From the NCBI GenBank assembly GCA_907165135.1, contig OU015568.1:3852501-3916500 (forward strand): a stretch of DNA of 64,000 nucleotides, written 5' to 3'. The notes below the pieces were generated by a model. It made no database searches, was not told the DNA's origin, and saw only the letters and a list, made by a program, of their open reading frames with translations. The DNA comes from Oikopleura dioica (lineage: Eukaryota; Chordata; Appendicularia; Copelata; Oikopleuridae). Position 1 is the first letter of the stretch, and every line of letters starts with the position of its first letter. Below are positions 1-12,020 of the stretch, piece after piece. A program made the position numbers and the translations under genes.

Positions 1-72
1 GTTCACTTTGTTCAGGATGATCCTTTTTTTCGAGGAAAAGAGCAATTGAAAAGTAATGATCCCGTTCCTAAC

Positions 73-887
73 CCGTGTACATGATGGAGAGGGAGGCAAT
101 GAATAAAACAGTCGGATTCTGTGTACTTCCAATCGGATACTAATGTAGCTACTTGAGCAGACAGACTGCCACAAGTGTGAAGTGCACCTTTCGGTCTGAA
201 TTCCGCGATATCTAATGTCCTGTTTCTTTTCGAAAACTTCCAAGATATGAAAGAGCAGTAGGGTTTGTCTTGTGAATAAGAGCTTACATCATCTATCACG
301 TGGATACAGATAATATGCTTTCTGCCAAATTAATAAGAGAAATATTCAATTATTCAAAATTGAGCTGACGGAGAGTACCGTTAATTAAAGAGACCGTCGC
401 ATAATGCCGTTAGATACCGCCGACCTGCCAGTCGTGCCCGATGTGTAAATCATTAATGCCGGGTCGGTGTGCTCTGGAGAATGAACTACCGGGACGAAAT
501 CGGATTTTGGAGTCGTAAAGTCGATTGAGTGGTTCTGATTAGCGGCAGAAAGGATTGAATGGAAGGGATCAGAAGCGAACAAAACTGTTTGATTGGTCGA
601 AAAAAAATTGGTCTAGACTTGCTTAGAAAAATAAGGGTATCTCACTGAGCTCAGGCAAAAAGACTACTGTAATTGCATTCTGTCTGAAAGACAGTCTAGT
701 AGACATTTTCCGACCTTTGAACCTGAGGGACTTGCATCTTGAAGAACATATTCAATTTCCGGAACTGGACTTTTCAACGACAAGGGAACAGCAATAGCAT
801 TGACTGACCACGCCGCCCAAAGACAAGAAATGTATTCGATGCCAGGAGTTGCCATGAACGCGAATCTGTCGCCGCTGCGAAGGCCAG
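73..887 (-). CDS. ACSF3: ACSF3-like acyl-CoA (malonyl-CoA) synthetase, partial
   Basis: Adenylate-forming enzyme that activates a carboxylic acid with ATP and CoA; the mitochondrial malonyl-CoA synthetase ACSF3 is the closest recalled match. Three exons join in frame with GT-AG introns: 887-723 (SGDRFAFMATPG), 584-425 (ending IYTSGTTGR) and 195-73 (starting PKGALHTCGSL, ending LPLHHVHG). The joined IYTSGTTGRPKGA is the AMP-binding P-loop signature and LPLHHVHG is typical of ACSF3. The donor at 72 leads out of the window, so the C-terminal half is missing. The first exon upstream of 887 was not found; 888-960 may hold it. Family assignment is firm, the exact orthologue less so. Confidence 0.85.
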
Positions 888-2589
888 CTGAAATTGAAAT
901 TTAATTTGACAAAGATCGTCGGTGGCAAAGTGGCAGCAAATTGAAAGCAAAGCCGATTTTTAATTGAGCTGCTGGTTGATTATTTATTCAAATACCGCTC
1001 TGAAGAGACAGGGTCATGTTCCAATTTCGAATTCGAAATCTTTCAAAAGCCGCATGCGGCTCATTTTTGTCAATTTCTTTTTGTATATCAAGAAAATGAC
1101 CGTTCCTGTAATCCGCACGCCAAATACAGTGACTCTTCGTAAACCTCTTCATAATCGTAGCTCTTCAAATTGGTCCTTATTGTTTGAAGAAGAATATTTT
1201 TCGAAAATGTTTTTGAAATTTTTCGAACATCAGTTACTTACACCATATTATCAGACAAATTATAGCGAAGAATAATGCGACTGATAAATCGGTTCCTTTG
1301 GGTAGTTTCATGGATTTTCCTGCGTTACGTCTCTTGAAAATCTACTAAATGAGAACTGACCAATAGAAATTTAGGAAAATAGACTTGGTGAAACGGCCGG
1401 TATACCCTTAATTCTACGGCTTTTCGCACTTCAGGCTCGATGTTATGTTTTTTTGATGCTGATTATGACACATTCTTTAGTTTAACTTTATATATACTTA
1501 TAGATATAGCTACTTATCTAAGATAGTTATTAATAATATTATCGAAGAAAAACGGACGGTGATAGTATAGGTGTACTCATTGGTGTCCCCGCGCTCCTGA
1601 ATAATTTATCTAAGAGTATCGCATCAACTCTTATCCGCCTCGTACTCTTTTTTTATTTTTTACTTATTTTATTAGAGAACATTTTTTGGTCCTCAAAAGA
1701 TGGGTGTTTCTTCCATAGAAAACAATGCTCTAGGAAAATGAGTTAAAATGAAAAGTCCAATAATGAGCAATTGGATGTTAAAATTAAGAGGTTGAATTTC
1801 AACTCGATAAAAAGTTATTGCAATTTGCTATTTTGCTGTTGTTTATTCTTTAATAGGAATGGTTTTTGATGAAAATTAAAATAAAAAAAATTTTAAATTA
1901 AAAATGAAGATTTCTTCGTGAAAAATTACGCATAAATTTGAGGCAAAACCATCAAAGTCATAAGTTATGCCATGGCTTCAGGCAATATTTCTTCTGTTAA
2001 CGAACTAATAATTATTCTTTCTAGGGCATTGTATGCAGTCTTTCATCTGGTAGATGGTCAAATTGGCCCTGTAAATAATTTCAAGATTGGTTCTTCTAAA
2101 ATCTTAGGGAAAGGTTTCTTCTCAATTTGAGAGTACGATTAAAATTCGAGTACTTTGGGTTCAATAAAATTTTCAAATGAAAAACTCGTCTAGAGACGAT
2201 ACCCTTAATATTTTAATCTTCGATCGAAAGAACTTGGATAGAACCTAATTTAGATGACGAAAAAGTCAGTCACATGTCTTCACTGTACATTTTTATTTAT
2301 TCAGTATAAAATAAACTGTCATGCAAAATGATTTTATAGAAAAAATAAGCCCTACCAAATTTGGGCCTCCAAAAATGTCGAGTTTGTCAGCAGTGATTTT
2401 TATCTGAGGCTCTTCCAGACCTTTAGGAGAAAAAAAGAACAATTTACGGCCGCCTACTAACGGAGACTCCGAATGATGATGCCAATAATTTCGCTGTGAG
2501 CTAGTTTTTTAATCACCCAAATCCCTGACAACCGGTCCCAATCTGTCACTTATATCTTCTGAATTGACAAAATAGAAAGAAGAAAGAAA
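888..2589. other. AT-rich intergenic stretch
   Basis: No convincing gene seen. A 103-codon plus-strand ORF at 964-1275 has no protein-like features. A GCCGCATGCGGC palindrome sits at 1049-1060, a member of a dispersed hairpin family seen elsewhere in the window. Confidence 0.5.
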
Positions 2590-3752
2590 ATGACCTTTGC
2601 ATATTTGACGGGAATCTGCAGAGCGGCAATAGAGGGATTAAATGAGACAAGAGAAAGAGTCGGCTATCCAAAGAAGAGGTTCAAAATCATGGATAATTCA
2701 TCAAAAAAGCCGCAGGCGGCTTTTTCAATGAAAATTTTAAATATTTTTTTAACAAAATTTAAGTAATGAGTCGTTCGATTTTGAAAAATTTTGCTTTATC
2801 AGATTTTTAACTGTTTTATTTTTTGAACTTTATTCAAAGTTGGCCCTAAATCAGGCTCTATGCGAAGGAGCGGAGGGCTTTGCCAAGCAATTGGTAGCGG
2901 AAGGACGGTTTGGCCGGGATAGGAAACTCCGAGGAGCAGCTGAATGTAATTTTATGTCCCGGACGGGAGAAATTACCCTGAAGACGTACAAACTTGCCTT
3001 TGAATCCTGGCTCTCGTAAGTGTCAAAAACCGATAAATGCGGCTTCCAAACTATATAATCGACAAAAATTTCCAATAGTCATCTAATTTAACCGTAAACT
3101 TAGCCAATACAACACATTCAATTGGGAAGAACCTGAAGGCGGAAATGCTTGGAGCAACTTGATGCACAAGAACTCGAAAGAAATCGGAATTGGGGGTGCT
3201 TTAACTAAGGAATGCGATGAAATACAATAATAAAATAAATGACTAGAGCTAGAAAATAGTGATCTTTTACGAGACAAATAAATATTTTACGCAGTGATTG
3301 CCGTAAATCTTTCTTCGAGTTATGTTTATTAGTTCCGGTATATTCTGACTTATTGTTCTACGTGTTATTTTTGTCATCCATCGCCGAAAAAGGGAGGAAA
3401 TGCCATCATCATCGCCCGAGTCACGCCAGTTCCCGACTTGAGCCCGGAAACCCTCCCGAAACTCCTCCCAACTGATGCTCGCCGACTCCCGCAAGCATAT
3501 TACTCTTTCGGCCAACAGGATGAGCCGGACGACTTTCTATCCCTTTGGTCGAAAAACCTCGGCCCTAACATGCGAAGAAAGACCGCGCCTGTCAAGCAAG
3601 TCAAGATGCCAGACAAATCGGTTTCTCGATCAAGCCTGAGCTCGGTCAAATTTGGAAAAGAGAAGGTGCGATCTGAGTCTGAAAGGGACTCGGGAATAAG
3701 AGAAGAAGACTCAAATGATGATGTGTTTTCAAGGAAATGGTTTATTTGTTAA
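2590..3752 (+). CDS. CAP-superfamily (GAPR-1/GLIPR2-like) protein with C-terminal extension
   Basis: Exons 2590-2691, 2855-3015, 3104-3215 and 3393-3752 join in frame to 244 codons. The order matches GAPR-1: LNETRERVGYPKKRF aligns with HNEYRQKHGVPPLKL, EGAEGFAKQLV with REAQQYSEAL, then YNTFNWEEPEGGNAW, NSKEIGIGGAL and GGNAIIIARVTP, which aligns with GSSFVVARYFP. The HFT motif of the family's third strand is changed to NLM, so metal-binding residues are not all kept. After about residue 140 there is a polar 100-residue tail rich in Ser, Arg and Glu. Introns 1 and 3 begin GATAAT and GATGAA instead of GT; without the third intron the frame stops at 3228-3230 before the conserved last strand. The start Met is the first in frame; an upstream exon cannot be excluded. 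Role unknown; GAPR-1 relatives bind membranes. Confidence 0.72.
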
Positions 3753-4187
3753 AAGAACGGAGTATGTAGTAGACATCAAGGATAACGGAAATCAAAAAGA
3801 AATAAGGTTACATTCAGATTCATTTTAGCTTGAAATTTTTCTTGTCTTTATAATAGAGCAGCACTATATGGGAAGAATAAATTTCTTTACTAAGGTATCA
3901 TTTTAGCGATTTTTAAAGTAGCTCTTAAAATTTTTTTGTATTTCTATTTCTATCTTTTTATCTTTTTTGTATCATTTTATGATTTTATGAAAATCTTCGT
4001 TTTCTCTTCTTTTTATGGAGAAAAAAGTCGATAAAGCATCTGGTTAGCACCTTTGACTCAGAACGAACCAAAGCTAAATTTTTCCAAGAATACGAAAATT
4101 AATTGCCGCTCAACCAGCTGTTCAGCAAATTGCCGATAACGTCTACTTGTAATGAGTCATTACTAATGACTCAAGACTAAATAAACC
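3753..4187. other. Intergenic
   Basis: AT-rich spacer between two plus-strand genes; no promoter motif or RNA gene recognised. Confidence 0.4.
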
Positions 4188-5476
4188 ATGAAAAGCGGTC
4201 TGAACAAAGATAGATCTTTTGGAGACAATATGCCTTACGGTAGCGAAAAATTCGGAAAGACTCCCATCCAAAGTCCATTCTTCAACAACAATGCAGATGT
4301 TTCTTTTGCTGACAATGCTTCTTACGGGTAAATTGAATCAACTGTTGGACTTTGATTGGACTCATCAATTTCAGAAATGGCGGCACCCGATCCGTCAGTG
4401 AAATGCGCTCGCCCCGGAGTTTTGATACATCGTTTGGCGACAATGTCAAATTTGGGTGAGTCTTCCTTGATTTTTACTTCCTCGAGCATCTGCTGAGCTT
4501 TTCCTTAAATAATAAGGAACAAGCGAGGAAGCAGATGAGTTAAGAACAATATTGACCAAATTTAAATTTCGCATGAATTTAAACTTGAATATTGTCATCT
4601 TTTTTAGCTCTGAGCACTTTGGAAAAAGTGAGATTTGGACCGAAGGTCTAGTAAGAGATAGATCTTTTGGAGATGCAATGCCATACGGGTACAAAAACTT
4701 TTCCATTGACTCACTTCAATACTAACTACCTACAGTAGACCTATGGAAACATAAGGAACTACACCTATTACATATAATTTTAAATGGTTTGAATTAATCG
4801 TTAAGAGTGAGAAAATTATGAAATTCAATAACATTCAACTTTTTAGGTCTGAAGCTGTTCCAACCCCGCTTCATTTTGAATCTCGAGGGCGATTGATAAC
4901 CCGAGGAAGTGACGATGAAATTATTGAGCCTAAAAGAGAAAAGAGGTATCACATCATGATTTAAAATTTAGTTTAACAAAATTTTAAGCAAAAATAAATC
5001 AGTAAAAAGTTCTCCTAAGAACAAAGTAAAAATCGACCAGAAACAATTGAGCGTTATCAAAGGTAATTACACAAATTGAAGCTCTCATTCACCGAAAAAT
5101 TTAGGCTCTCATCGCGGAGAGTGGCAGCCAAGACTGGAAGTTCGCGCAACCGGTATCACCCCAAAATACACAAAATCGTCAATGGAGTCTTCAAGTTCAT
5201 GGGAGAATCAGAAAACGGAGAGGGTCTCTATTTCAGATCAATGAGTCAAATTTGGCTCCGATGCCAAAAGAACAGGATGTCCTTTGCACCGACTAACAGT
5301 GAAAAAGGTTGATATTCCTTCGACTCCTTTTTGAACAAATTTTTCTAAGGATGCTGGGTTTTTGCGAAGAATACTTCAGCTGGAAACGTTCCGACTTCTG
5401 GTTGGAAAATGTTCAGCGAAAAGGAATGGACCGACATAGAATCACTGACGATCTGGTCGGTTTGAAGATCAAATAA
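4188..5476 (+). CDS. Unrecognised protein with RSFGDxMPYG-type repeats
   Basis: Start ATG at 4188 in a good context (ACC before ATG). Exons 4188-4327, 4375-4455, 4608-4688 and 4847-4945 all join with the same phase, and each ends with a glycine codon split in the same way. The encoded units repeat: KDRSFGDNMPYGSEKFGK, SFADNASYG, TSFGDNVKFG, RDRSFGDAMPYG. One repeat per exon suggests exon duplication. The pattern loosely recalls ciliary microtubule-associated proteins such as pitchfork (DNxPFG), but this is a weak impression. Exon 5 (about 5010-5062), exon 6 (about 5105-5311) and the last exon (about 5350) are uncertain because more than one frame is open; the end is either 5465 or 5476. Confidence 0.5.
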
Positions 5477-5858
5477 TCGCTTGCTCTTTTCATACTTCTT
5501 TTTCTTAATAAAATCGGCAAATAAAATTAATTTTTCATTAAAATTTATAATCGTTAACCTTTTAAAGTTTTAACCCCAGGGCAAGAAAGACCGCGTAGGA
5601 AAACAGAATAAAGGTCAGGTGGCATGATTTGTGTTTCCTCGTTGATTTTCTTGAACAGAGAAGCTCCGATTCCGGATTTGAAAGAGTAGAAACTCCTCAA
5701 GTTTGCTGATTACGTAACGGTGCGCGCGTCAGCGTGATATCTACGATCGCGAGTTTGACAAATACGGCAGGAATCGCGCAACTTTTTCTTTATTTGCGAG
5801 TTTCCCCATCGTAAAAAAAACATTTTTTGCAAGAGAGGCGAAAAGAAGAAACCGGTAG

Positions 5859-6653
5859 ATGTCGGGGGCGTACAGAAGATTCATCGGTGTTTTGGATGGA
5901 TTCGTTAACGCCAAGTTTCCCTCTGGAAAGATAAATGAGATGTGGCACCATCCAGCGGGGCCAAAGGTTAGCGAAAAATTCGGAATTTCATTATGAACTT
6001 TTCCAGACGATTTTCTTCTGGGCGCCGACTTGGAAGTGGTCGCTCGTTATCGCCGGTTTGGCGGATCTTGCCAGGCCCTCACATCAGCTCTCACTCAATG
6101 GGTCCCTAGCTCTTGTTGCCAATGGAACTATCTATACAAGATGGTAAGCTTTACCCGTTCTTTAACGTCGAAGAATCTACTTCTATCAGTTTGAGTGACA
6201 TTTCCTAAACGTAAACTTTCTTTTTGTCTAAGTGTCAAATGATTCTTCCGATACAGTATTGGATATGGACCATATCATATGGTATCAAAAAGAGCATTTT
6301 CTTGAATACATTTTTTATCAACTTTTTCCATAGATCCTTTTCAGAAAATTTTACATAAAGCTTATCAACAACACTTGTTTTCTTATCACAAAACAGGATA
6401 ACTAAAACGCCTCTCTCTCTCTTTTTCTTGTTCATTTTTTCTGAATACATGCCCCTCCCCCTTCTCTCTCTCTTCAGATAAAAGATGTTTTAGGTACTAC
6501 TGGGCGATTACTCCGCGAAACGCGGTCGGCGCTTCTTGCTCGTTCTTTACTGCTCTAACTGGAGTCATGCAAGCCGGCCGTCGACTCCATTATGATTACT
6601 ATGTCAAGGGGACACCCGAAGACCCCGCGCTTGTCGAAGCGAAGCTCGATTAA
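5859..6653 (+). CDS. MPC2: Mitochondrial pyruvate carrier subunit 2
   Basis: Inner mitochondrial membrane subunit that pairs with MPC1 to import pyruvate. Exons 5859-5966, 6007-6143 and 6494-6653 give 134 aa, close to the usual 127. Conserved stretches are FWAPTWKWSLVIAGLADLARP, which matches the FWAPTxKWGLVxAGLAD signature, and YYWAITPRNAVGASCSFFTAL for the later helices. The first intron is 40 bp; the second (350 bp) holds CT-rich tracts. The start ATG directly follows GGTAG, a possible trans-splice acceptor. AATAAA-like signals follow at about 6700. C-terminal tail EDPALVEAKLD is acidic. Confidence 0.93.
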
Positions 6654-6904
6654 TGTTTGAAACAAATTGATAAAGAATTATTCTTAGAAATGAAATTAAT
6701 AAATAAATTTTCTTCAAAAGATAATTTTGTTTATTTTAACCGGCAATTCTCAAGCTTACTTAAATTTTATGAATTTTATTTTATTTCAGTAAAATATCTA
6801 TTTCGTAGTTTACTCACAGCAAGAAGAGGAACAGGGCTCTTTATTTTTTTTCTTCAATAAGCTTGAGCAACATGTTGATTATCTTCAATTTCTTGACGAT
6901 TTTG

Positions 6905-7510
6905 AACAGGCAAAAGATGATGATCAAAAGGAGTGCAACAATTATTCTCTGGAAGAAGATATCTTTCGAATCGAAAAAGTCCATTTGGCTTTCTTGCTTC
7001 GCTTTTCATGCTATGCTTTTTATGATGAGCCAAGCACTGGACAAGAGATTTCCAGGAGCTATGATGGAGCTTATTCTGCTTTTTTTTCCGCTACTTATTT
7101 TTCCATTAAAATGGTGAGGGGTTCTTCTTCCGGCTATCGATTTCTCCAGTCGAATGAGTACAGTCACAGCTGGCGCCCGATTTCAAGCTTATCAGGCTTA
7201 AATTTCCTATGCATCGGCAAGTTCTCAATTCCAATCGAAAAATCGATTGCAAAAAATCTTTTTTTTTTCTTTTTAGAAATTTTTGTTGAAAAAAACTCTC
7301 TTTTGAATAAGAATTTCTCGGTTCGCTGAAATTGAAACATCAAGAACGTGCAGAAATGACGATTTTGCATGTGTTATGAGTTCTTTTAGTGACAGAAGGT
7401 GCCTAATTACGGCGCCGGGAAATGCAGTGAAATGTGTTAATTGGCGAGCGCAGAAGGGAAGTTCTTATGCTGAGCTGGCAATCGACCTGAAGGACTCACA
7501 TCAGCGATAA
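6905..7510 (+). CDS. Possible small hydrophobic protein, exon structure unclear
   Basis: A 46-bp GT-AG intron (about 7112-7152) separates two open stretches. Upstream, a frame from an ATG near 6918 reads a hydrophobic segment (FHAMLFMMSQALDKRF, then LILLFFPLLIFPL). A further open stretch at about 7391-7510 (CLITAPGNAVKCVNW) follows a good acceptor, and a GCAAGT donor lies at about 7217. The frames of the three pieces do not join uniquely. No family recognised; could also be untranslated or spurious. Confidence 0.25.
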
Positions 7511-8530
7511 GCCTCACATCACGTTTTTACGTTTCATGGTTTTTTTATTTCTGCAAAGAAAAAAATGCGAAAAAGTGGCGCGTTAAATTAATGCAAAGTC
7601 TTCTAGTCAGACACGTTTTCTGTAAACGGAGCTGGCCAGAAGTTGCCGCAAGCAGATAAGTACTTACTGTCAAACAAGTTGCTTGTTCCAAGCGATACAG
7701 AATGCGCACCTGCTCAATGCTCCGTAGTAGTTTACTGATAAGGCTCAACACGAGTGGTTTTCTTTTCTCAATTACGAATGGCACAGACAAAAAAGGGAAA
7801 GAAAGATCGATTATTTCCTGTTTTCAAAACAAGGAAAAATATTTATTACTTCAAAATTTTATTTGAAAAAGTAATCTTTATAAAGAAAAAAGAGTTTTTC
7901 GACCATTTTTATCTTTATTTTTTGATTTTTTACAATAAAGAATTGAGAATTTGGGCAAAAGCGATTCGATCCGAGAAAGAATATGTCACGTGAGATTTCG
8001 AATTCGCTTGAAGATTGGGAGGATCGATTTTTTAAATTTTAAATCGAAGGCCCGCCTAATCGATACAGAGCATGCTGCCACCGCCGCGACTGCCAGATAT
8101 CGGACGCCACTATTCTCTGCAACTCACTTTTAAACACGCACTCCAGTACAGAGCCGCAGCACAGCTTAGCAAAATAGAGCATAAATAGAACTACAGTAGG
8201 AACTCCTTAGAGCAAAAAATCAAGTCCCAAGAAGGATTTTTTTGACTTACAGAGAACTTTAGGTTTTCAAGACTTACAGAGGGTTCTGATGGTCCTCGAT
8301 TTGCTAGAGTAACGAATAAGGCCAAAACAGCCGAAAAAATAGTGAAGACTAGGAAAAAAGATAGAAAATGGGAACTTTTGACCAAGAATCGCCAGTGGGT
8401 TAAAAAAGAAAGAAAACTTAAGGGTCCTCCCTTCGATCTGGAAAAAAATCGGATCGAAGGGGGAATCCTTATGAATTTTTGTCTTTAACTTACTGCTGCA
8501 GGTCTGCCAATTAAATGGTATATATTACTG
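7511..8530. other. Intergenic, with one hairpin
   Basis: No supported gene. At about 8431-8465 an inverted repeat (CCCTTCGATC ... GATCGAAGGG) could form a hairpin. Short ORFs on both strands look random. Confidence 0.4.
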
Positions 8531-8534
8531 ATTG

Positions 8535-8840
8535 GGTATTGGCCTTTATGGGGGCTTTTGAGCCAATCAGAGACTGCTTTCAAGAGAGACAATTGTATGG
8601 AAAGATCTCCGAGTTCAATTAGTACTCACAAGAGCTGCTTAAGAATGACCGTATCTGATCCGTTCTAAGGCACTCGGTGAATGCTAAGAGAGCTGCGGAA
8701 TGCTCGACGATAATCCCCTCCTCGTTTTTAGTTCGACCAAAAACAGAGTTAGCGCCTGAACAAGCATTTACAACATCGATTGTTTTGGGCGTTGCAACTT
8801 TATTTGAAGAATTGAACACTCGATAAAATATAAACAAACG
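8535..8840 (-). CDS. Possible exons of an unrecognised minus-strand gene
   Basis: A protein-like stretch runs from an acceptor near 8801 (VATPKTIDVVNACSGANSVF, then HSAALLAFTECLRTDQIRSF) to a strong GTGAGT donor near 8632. A second short exon (SDWLKSPHKGQYPI) fits between about 8583 and 8535, where a GTAATA donor follows. The upstream piece could be the ORF reaching 9016, but phases do not match. No family recognised. Confidence 0.33.
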
Positions 8841-9040
8841 TGGCGAGGAATAGCAAGAAATGTGTGCAAGTACGGGTCTTGAGACGTAAGAACATCTATT
8901 TTCGCAAGTTCAATACTTTGTTTTTTAAAGAGGTAGCCATCAATAATCGTCGCTTTTCGGGATAGCGGCCCGAATGGACGAAAAAAGTGGGTCAAAAAAC
9001 CGGATTTTTCGCGCAATTTTTATTCCTGAAATCTGATTGG

Positions 9041-10439
9041 CCGACCGGGAAAATGGGCGAATCTGATTGGTCTGAAATTAGACCAAAATTTTGATGAAAA
9101 TTGCCGCGATTTTTGTCGATTTGATCCACCTCTCCTACTATTTTTCGGATTTTCTCAATAGTTTAACATAGTGACACCCTTATTTTCTTATAGAAACGAA
9201 ACTTTTTCTTCCTTGGTAATAGTTTTCAGGTGCAATTTTAAGTTTCTAGCTTTTGTTTCAAAAAAAAAAGAGACACACTCAAGATGGAATCTCGGATTTC
9301 CTTCAGAGGAGATTCGCGGGATTATCCGTACACGTTTGACCCTCATGCCATTCTGGGATCATGTAATCACCAGGTGGAGCTGGTCATTCCGTATCGCGAG
9401 ATCGCCCGAACATAAAATTGAGCAAGTTGAGCAAGAATTTCTCAAGCTTAGAAAATGTCACTCACGCTCCTCTTCTTCTTTGTTTTTATTATCTTTATTG
9501 GCAAAGGAACTTAAAAAGATGTTTTTTTCTGCTTCAGATCTTCATTTTTTCACGAAGCTCCTTTACGAAGTTCACCACTAAAATAGACATTTTAATTATT
9601 TGATTTAAAAATTATTAAAATACAATTATAATTTGTATTTATAATAAATAAAATACTTATAAATTAATAAATTTAATAAATTATTTTAAATAATCTATTA
9701 AAATAAAAATGAAAAAAAAATAATTAGTATTAATAATAAAATAATGATTAATAATAAATAAAATTATTTTTATTATCATTCTTATTAATTAAATTTGAAA
9801 GCATTTAATTCCTACCGTCAATCGGAACTTCAATAAAATCCTGTCGATTTACCAGTGTCGAAAATTCAGCGAATGAAATCTGAAAATAAAAAGTACTCTT
9901 ATTTTATTGCAAAATCATCAGACTGAGTCAATTTTAGTTGAACCGGTTTTGACTTATAAAATAGATCATTTTTAAAGATTTTAAATTTTCATCCCCGAGC
10001 GAGATCAAAAAGGGGCGCTTGAGCCACCTGTTTATGTCGGATTTAAAGTGGCTCAAATGTGATCGGTTTCTTCACTTTTTCGCGACATTCGAGAGGGGGG
10101 AATAAATGCGTCTTGCGTTGATTTCGGCGAATGTCTGCCGGCCACTCTTAATTACTTAGGGTAAATATGGTAGCTAAGGATTCTCAAAAAGCCTTTTCCT
10201 GCATTTTTTATCATTTACTGTACTTGGTATTCACTCACAAAATTGCTGGAATCAACAATATCACTGCGAAAAACTAAATTTTTTTGCAATATTATTTTTT
10301 AGAAATCTGATTGGTCAAAAATTTGAAAAAAAAAATTTGCAAATTTTGACTCAAAATATGTAGAATTTTCGTTATTTTTTTTTGATTAAAATCAAAGTAA
10401 AAATCCAAAGAAAAAGTTCGATTATTGACATCCACCCCC
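9041..10439. other. AT-rich intergenic stretch
   Basis: Very AT-rich at 9590-9800. Contains TTAACATAGTGACACCCTTATTTT near 9165-9186, also seen inside the miniature element at 23473-23735 and, changed, near 25250. Several CTGATTGG motifs occur (9030-9080, 10310). No gene supported. Confidence 0.4.
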
Positions 10440-11043
10440 TTAATCTACCTCGCCATCTCCATCAGTATCCGCCTCCGAAATTTCTTTATTTTCCCTGAGT
10501 TGTTGAAAACTCGGACGATTCTCCGAGCTCCTTAACCCGAGTTCTTCCATATTCAGATGTCCATCGCCATCTTTATCGTAAAACTTCAAACGAGCTGTAG
10601 CACTGTTCCTTCTAAATAAGATGTTTTTCGATCAAAAAGCTCATTTCCTTGAACGTCGTCCACAATTGCTCCGGCGTCAAAACTGTCTTGGTCGCGCCGA
10701 TAGTGTATTCAAGAAATGAGAGAAAATTAACTCCACCCAATGAGTTTTGACAGCTTTGATCTGACAGCGTTTCGATGAATTCCTCTGGGTTCACTTTTTT
10801 TCTGATTTCAAAGCGATTATTTTTTTTTCCTTCTTACTGGATTTGGAATCTTTCCTGGAGATTCCTCGTCTGGCAAAAACTCGGAAATGAACGTCTTTAG
10901 GTCGGATTTGTCGATGATTCCATCTTTGTCCTAAGAAACGGGAAGGGTAATTGATTGTGTAGCAAATAAGGGTGTACCTTATCAATAAGCAGGAATGCAT
11001 CTAATACGATCATAATAAATTCTTTGCACTCGTCAGAGACCAT
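10440..11043 (-). CDS. Small EF-hand calcium-binding protein, truncated last loop
   Basis: Exons 11043-10978, 10930-10851, 10801-10655 and 10611-10440 give 154 aa, calmodulin size. The first EF loop spans the first junction (DKDKDGIIDKSD, all Ca ligands present). The second hand is degenerate (GGVNFLSFLEYTIG). The third loop DKDGDGHLNMEE is canonical. The last hand begins DTDGDGEVD and then stops, nine residues into a 12-residue loop, so it lacks the -Z glutamate and exit helix. Intron 2 must start GATTCC (GA-AG) for the frames to match; the other introns are GT-AG, 43-47 bp. An AG six bases before the ATG could be a trans-splice site. Partner unknown. Confidence 0.75.
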
Positions 11044-11088
11044 TATTTCTGGAACAAAGATCAACAAACAGCTTCATTTTTAATCAAA

Positions 11089-11527
11089 CCCCGTCAGCTT
11101 TTAACGAGTCGAAAAACGAATTTTACGCGACATTTTCTGGGGGTCTATCTCGACTCTAACACCCTCAAAATCGCACTCGAAAATTGGACTTTTCGCCGAA
11201 AATTGACGAATTTGCCCTTGTTTTGGCAAAAATATTGATTTTTCTTGGTCAAAAATTCCTCAAATCAAGTTTTTGAAGCAAGTTTTACCAGAGGACGCAT
11301 TCAGAACCAAAAATTTGGTGTTTTTAAAAATTTCCATTTTTGAAGGAAAAAGCTGGGGATGGTGTCTGGAACCGACAAAAAAATTTCGAAAAATTTTGCT
11401 TGGGCGGCTACTCGGCTGCTGATTGGCCGGTTTGTCGAATCCCGGCTCCTGATTGGTTGAAAGTTTCCACGCAAAATTTGTCGAAATTTTTTTTCGGTTC
11501 CAGAAACCTCCCCAAAAGCTGACGGGG
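11089..11527. repeat. Foldback element containing a 134-bp miniature inverted-repeat element
   Basis: Outer inverted repeats CCCCGTCAGCTTTT (11089-11102) and AAAAGCTGACGGGG (11514-11527). Inside, 11368-11501 has terminal inverted repeats GGAACCGACAAAAA and its complement and a core with GCTACTCGGCTGCTGATTGG. The same 134-bp unit recurs at 27488-27621 inside a different outer inverted repeat. No coding capacity, so a non-autonomous element. Confidence 0.7.
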
Positions 11528-12020
11528 GCTCCTTATACCGGTGAAAGCAGACTCAAATCAAAAAATTTTTTAGTTGATCTTTTTCTTCCTTTCCTCCCAT
11601 CATAAGACTTTTTCTCTTTCCTTTTATAATTCAATTTCTGGCCAGCTCAGCTTTTTCTTCCTTTTCATTCAATTTTTCGATATTCGGCCGAACAGCTCAT
11701 CTCCGGATCAGATCAGGATTAAGAAAATTTCTTCAATGATTGTATTGGTATGTTTAATCGCCTTTTCTTAGGTTGCCTAGCCGAGCTAACAGGAAGATGC
11801 TCTTCCTGGAAAGTTGTCAAACTTCAAGGTTCAAACTTGAAGTTCTGTAAACCATAAAAATGTGAATACGAATTCTAGTGCGGCGAGGCATCAAGTCAAG
11901 TTGATGTGAACGGATCATGTTTCCAGGGAGAAGATGAAAGAAAGTTCTTTCTGCTTTTTGGGTAGATTTGCGTTCAAGAAACTATGGGAGCCGAAAAAAA
12001 ACTTGATATTTGAAATCGTC

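Noticed and set aside
964-1275. 103-codon plus-strand ORF
   Set aside because: No family resemblance, no clear promoter or polyA signal, composition like the AT-rich surroundings.
3228-3230. CAP gene ending at TAA 3228-3230
   Set aside because: It would lose the last conserved strand, which is found in frame at 3393 after a GA-AG intron.
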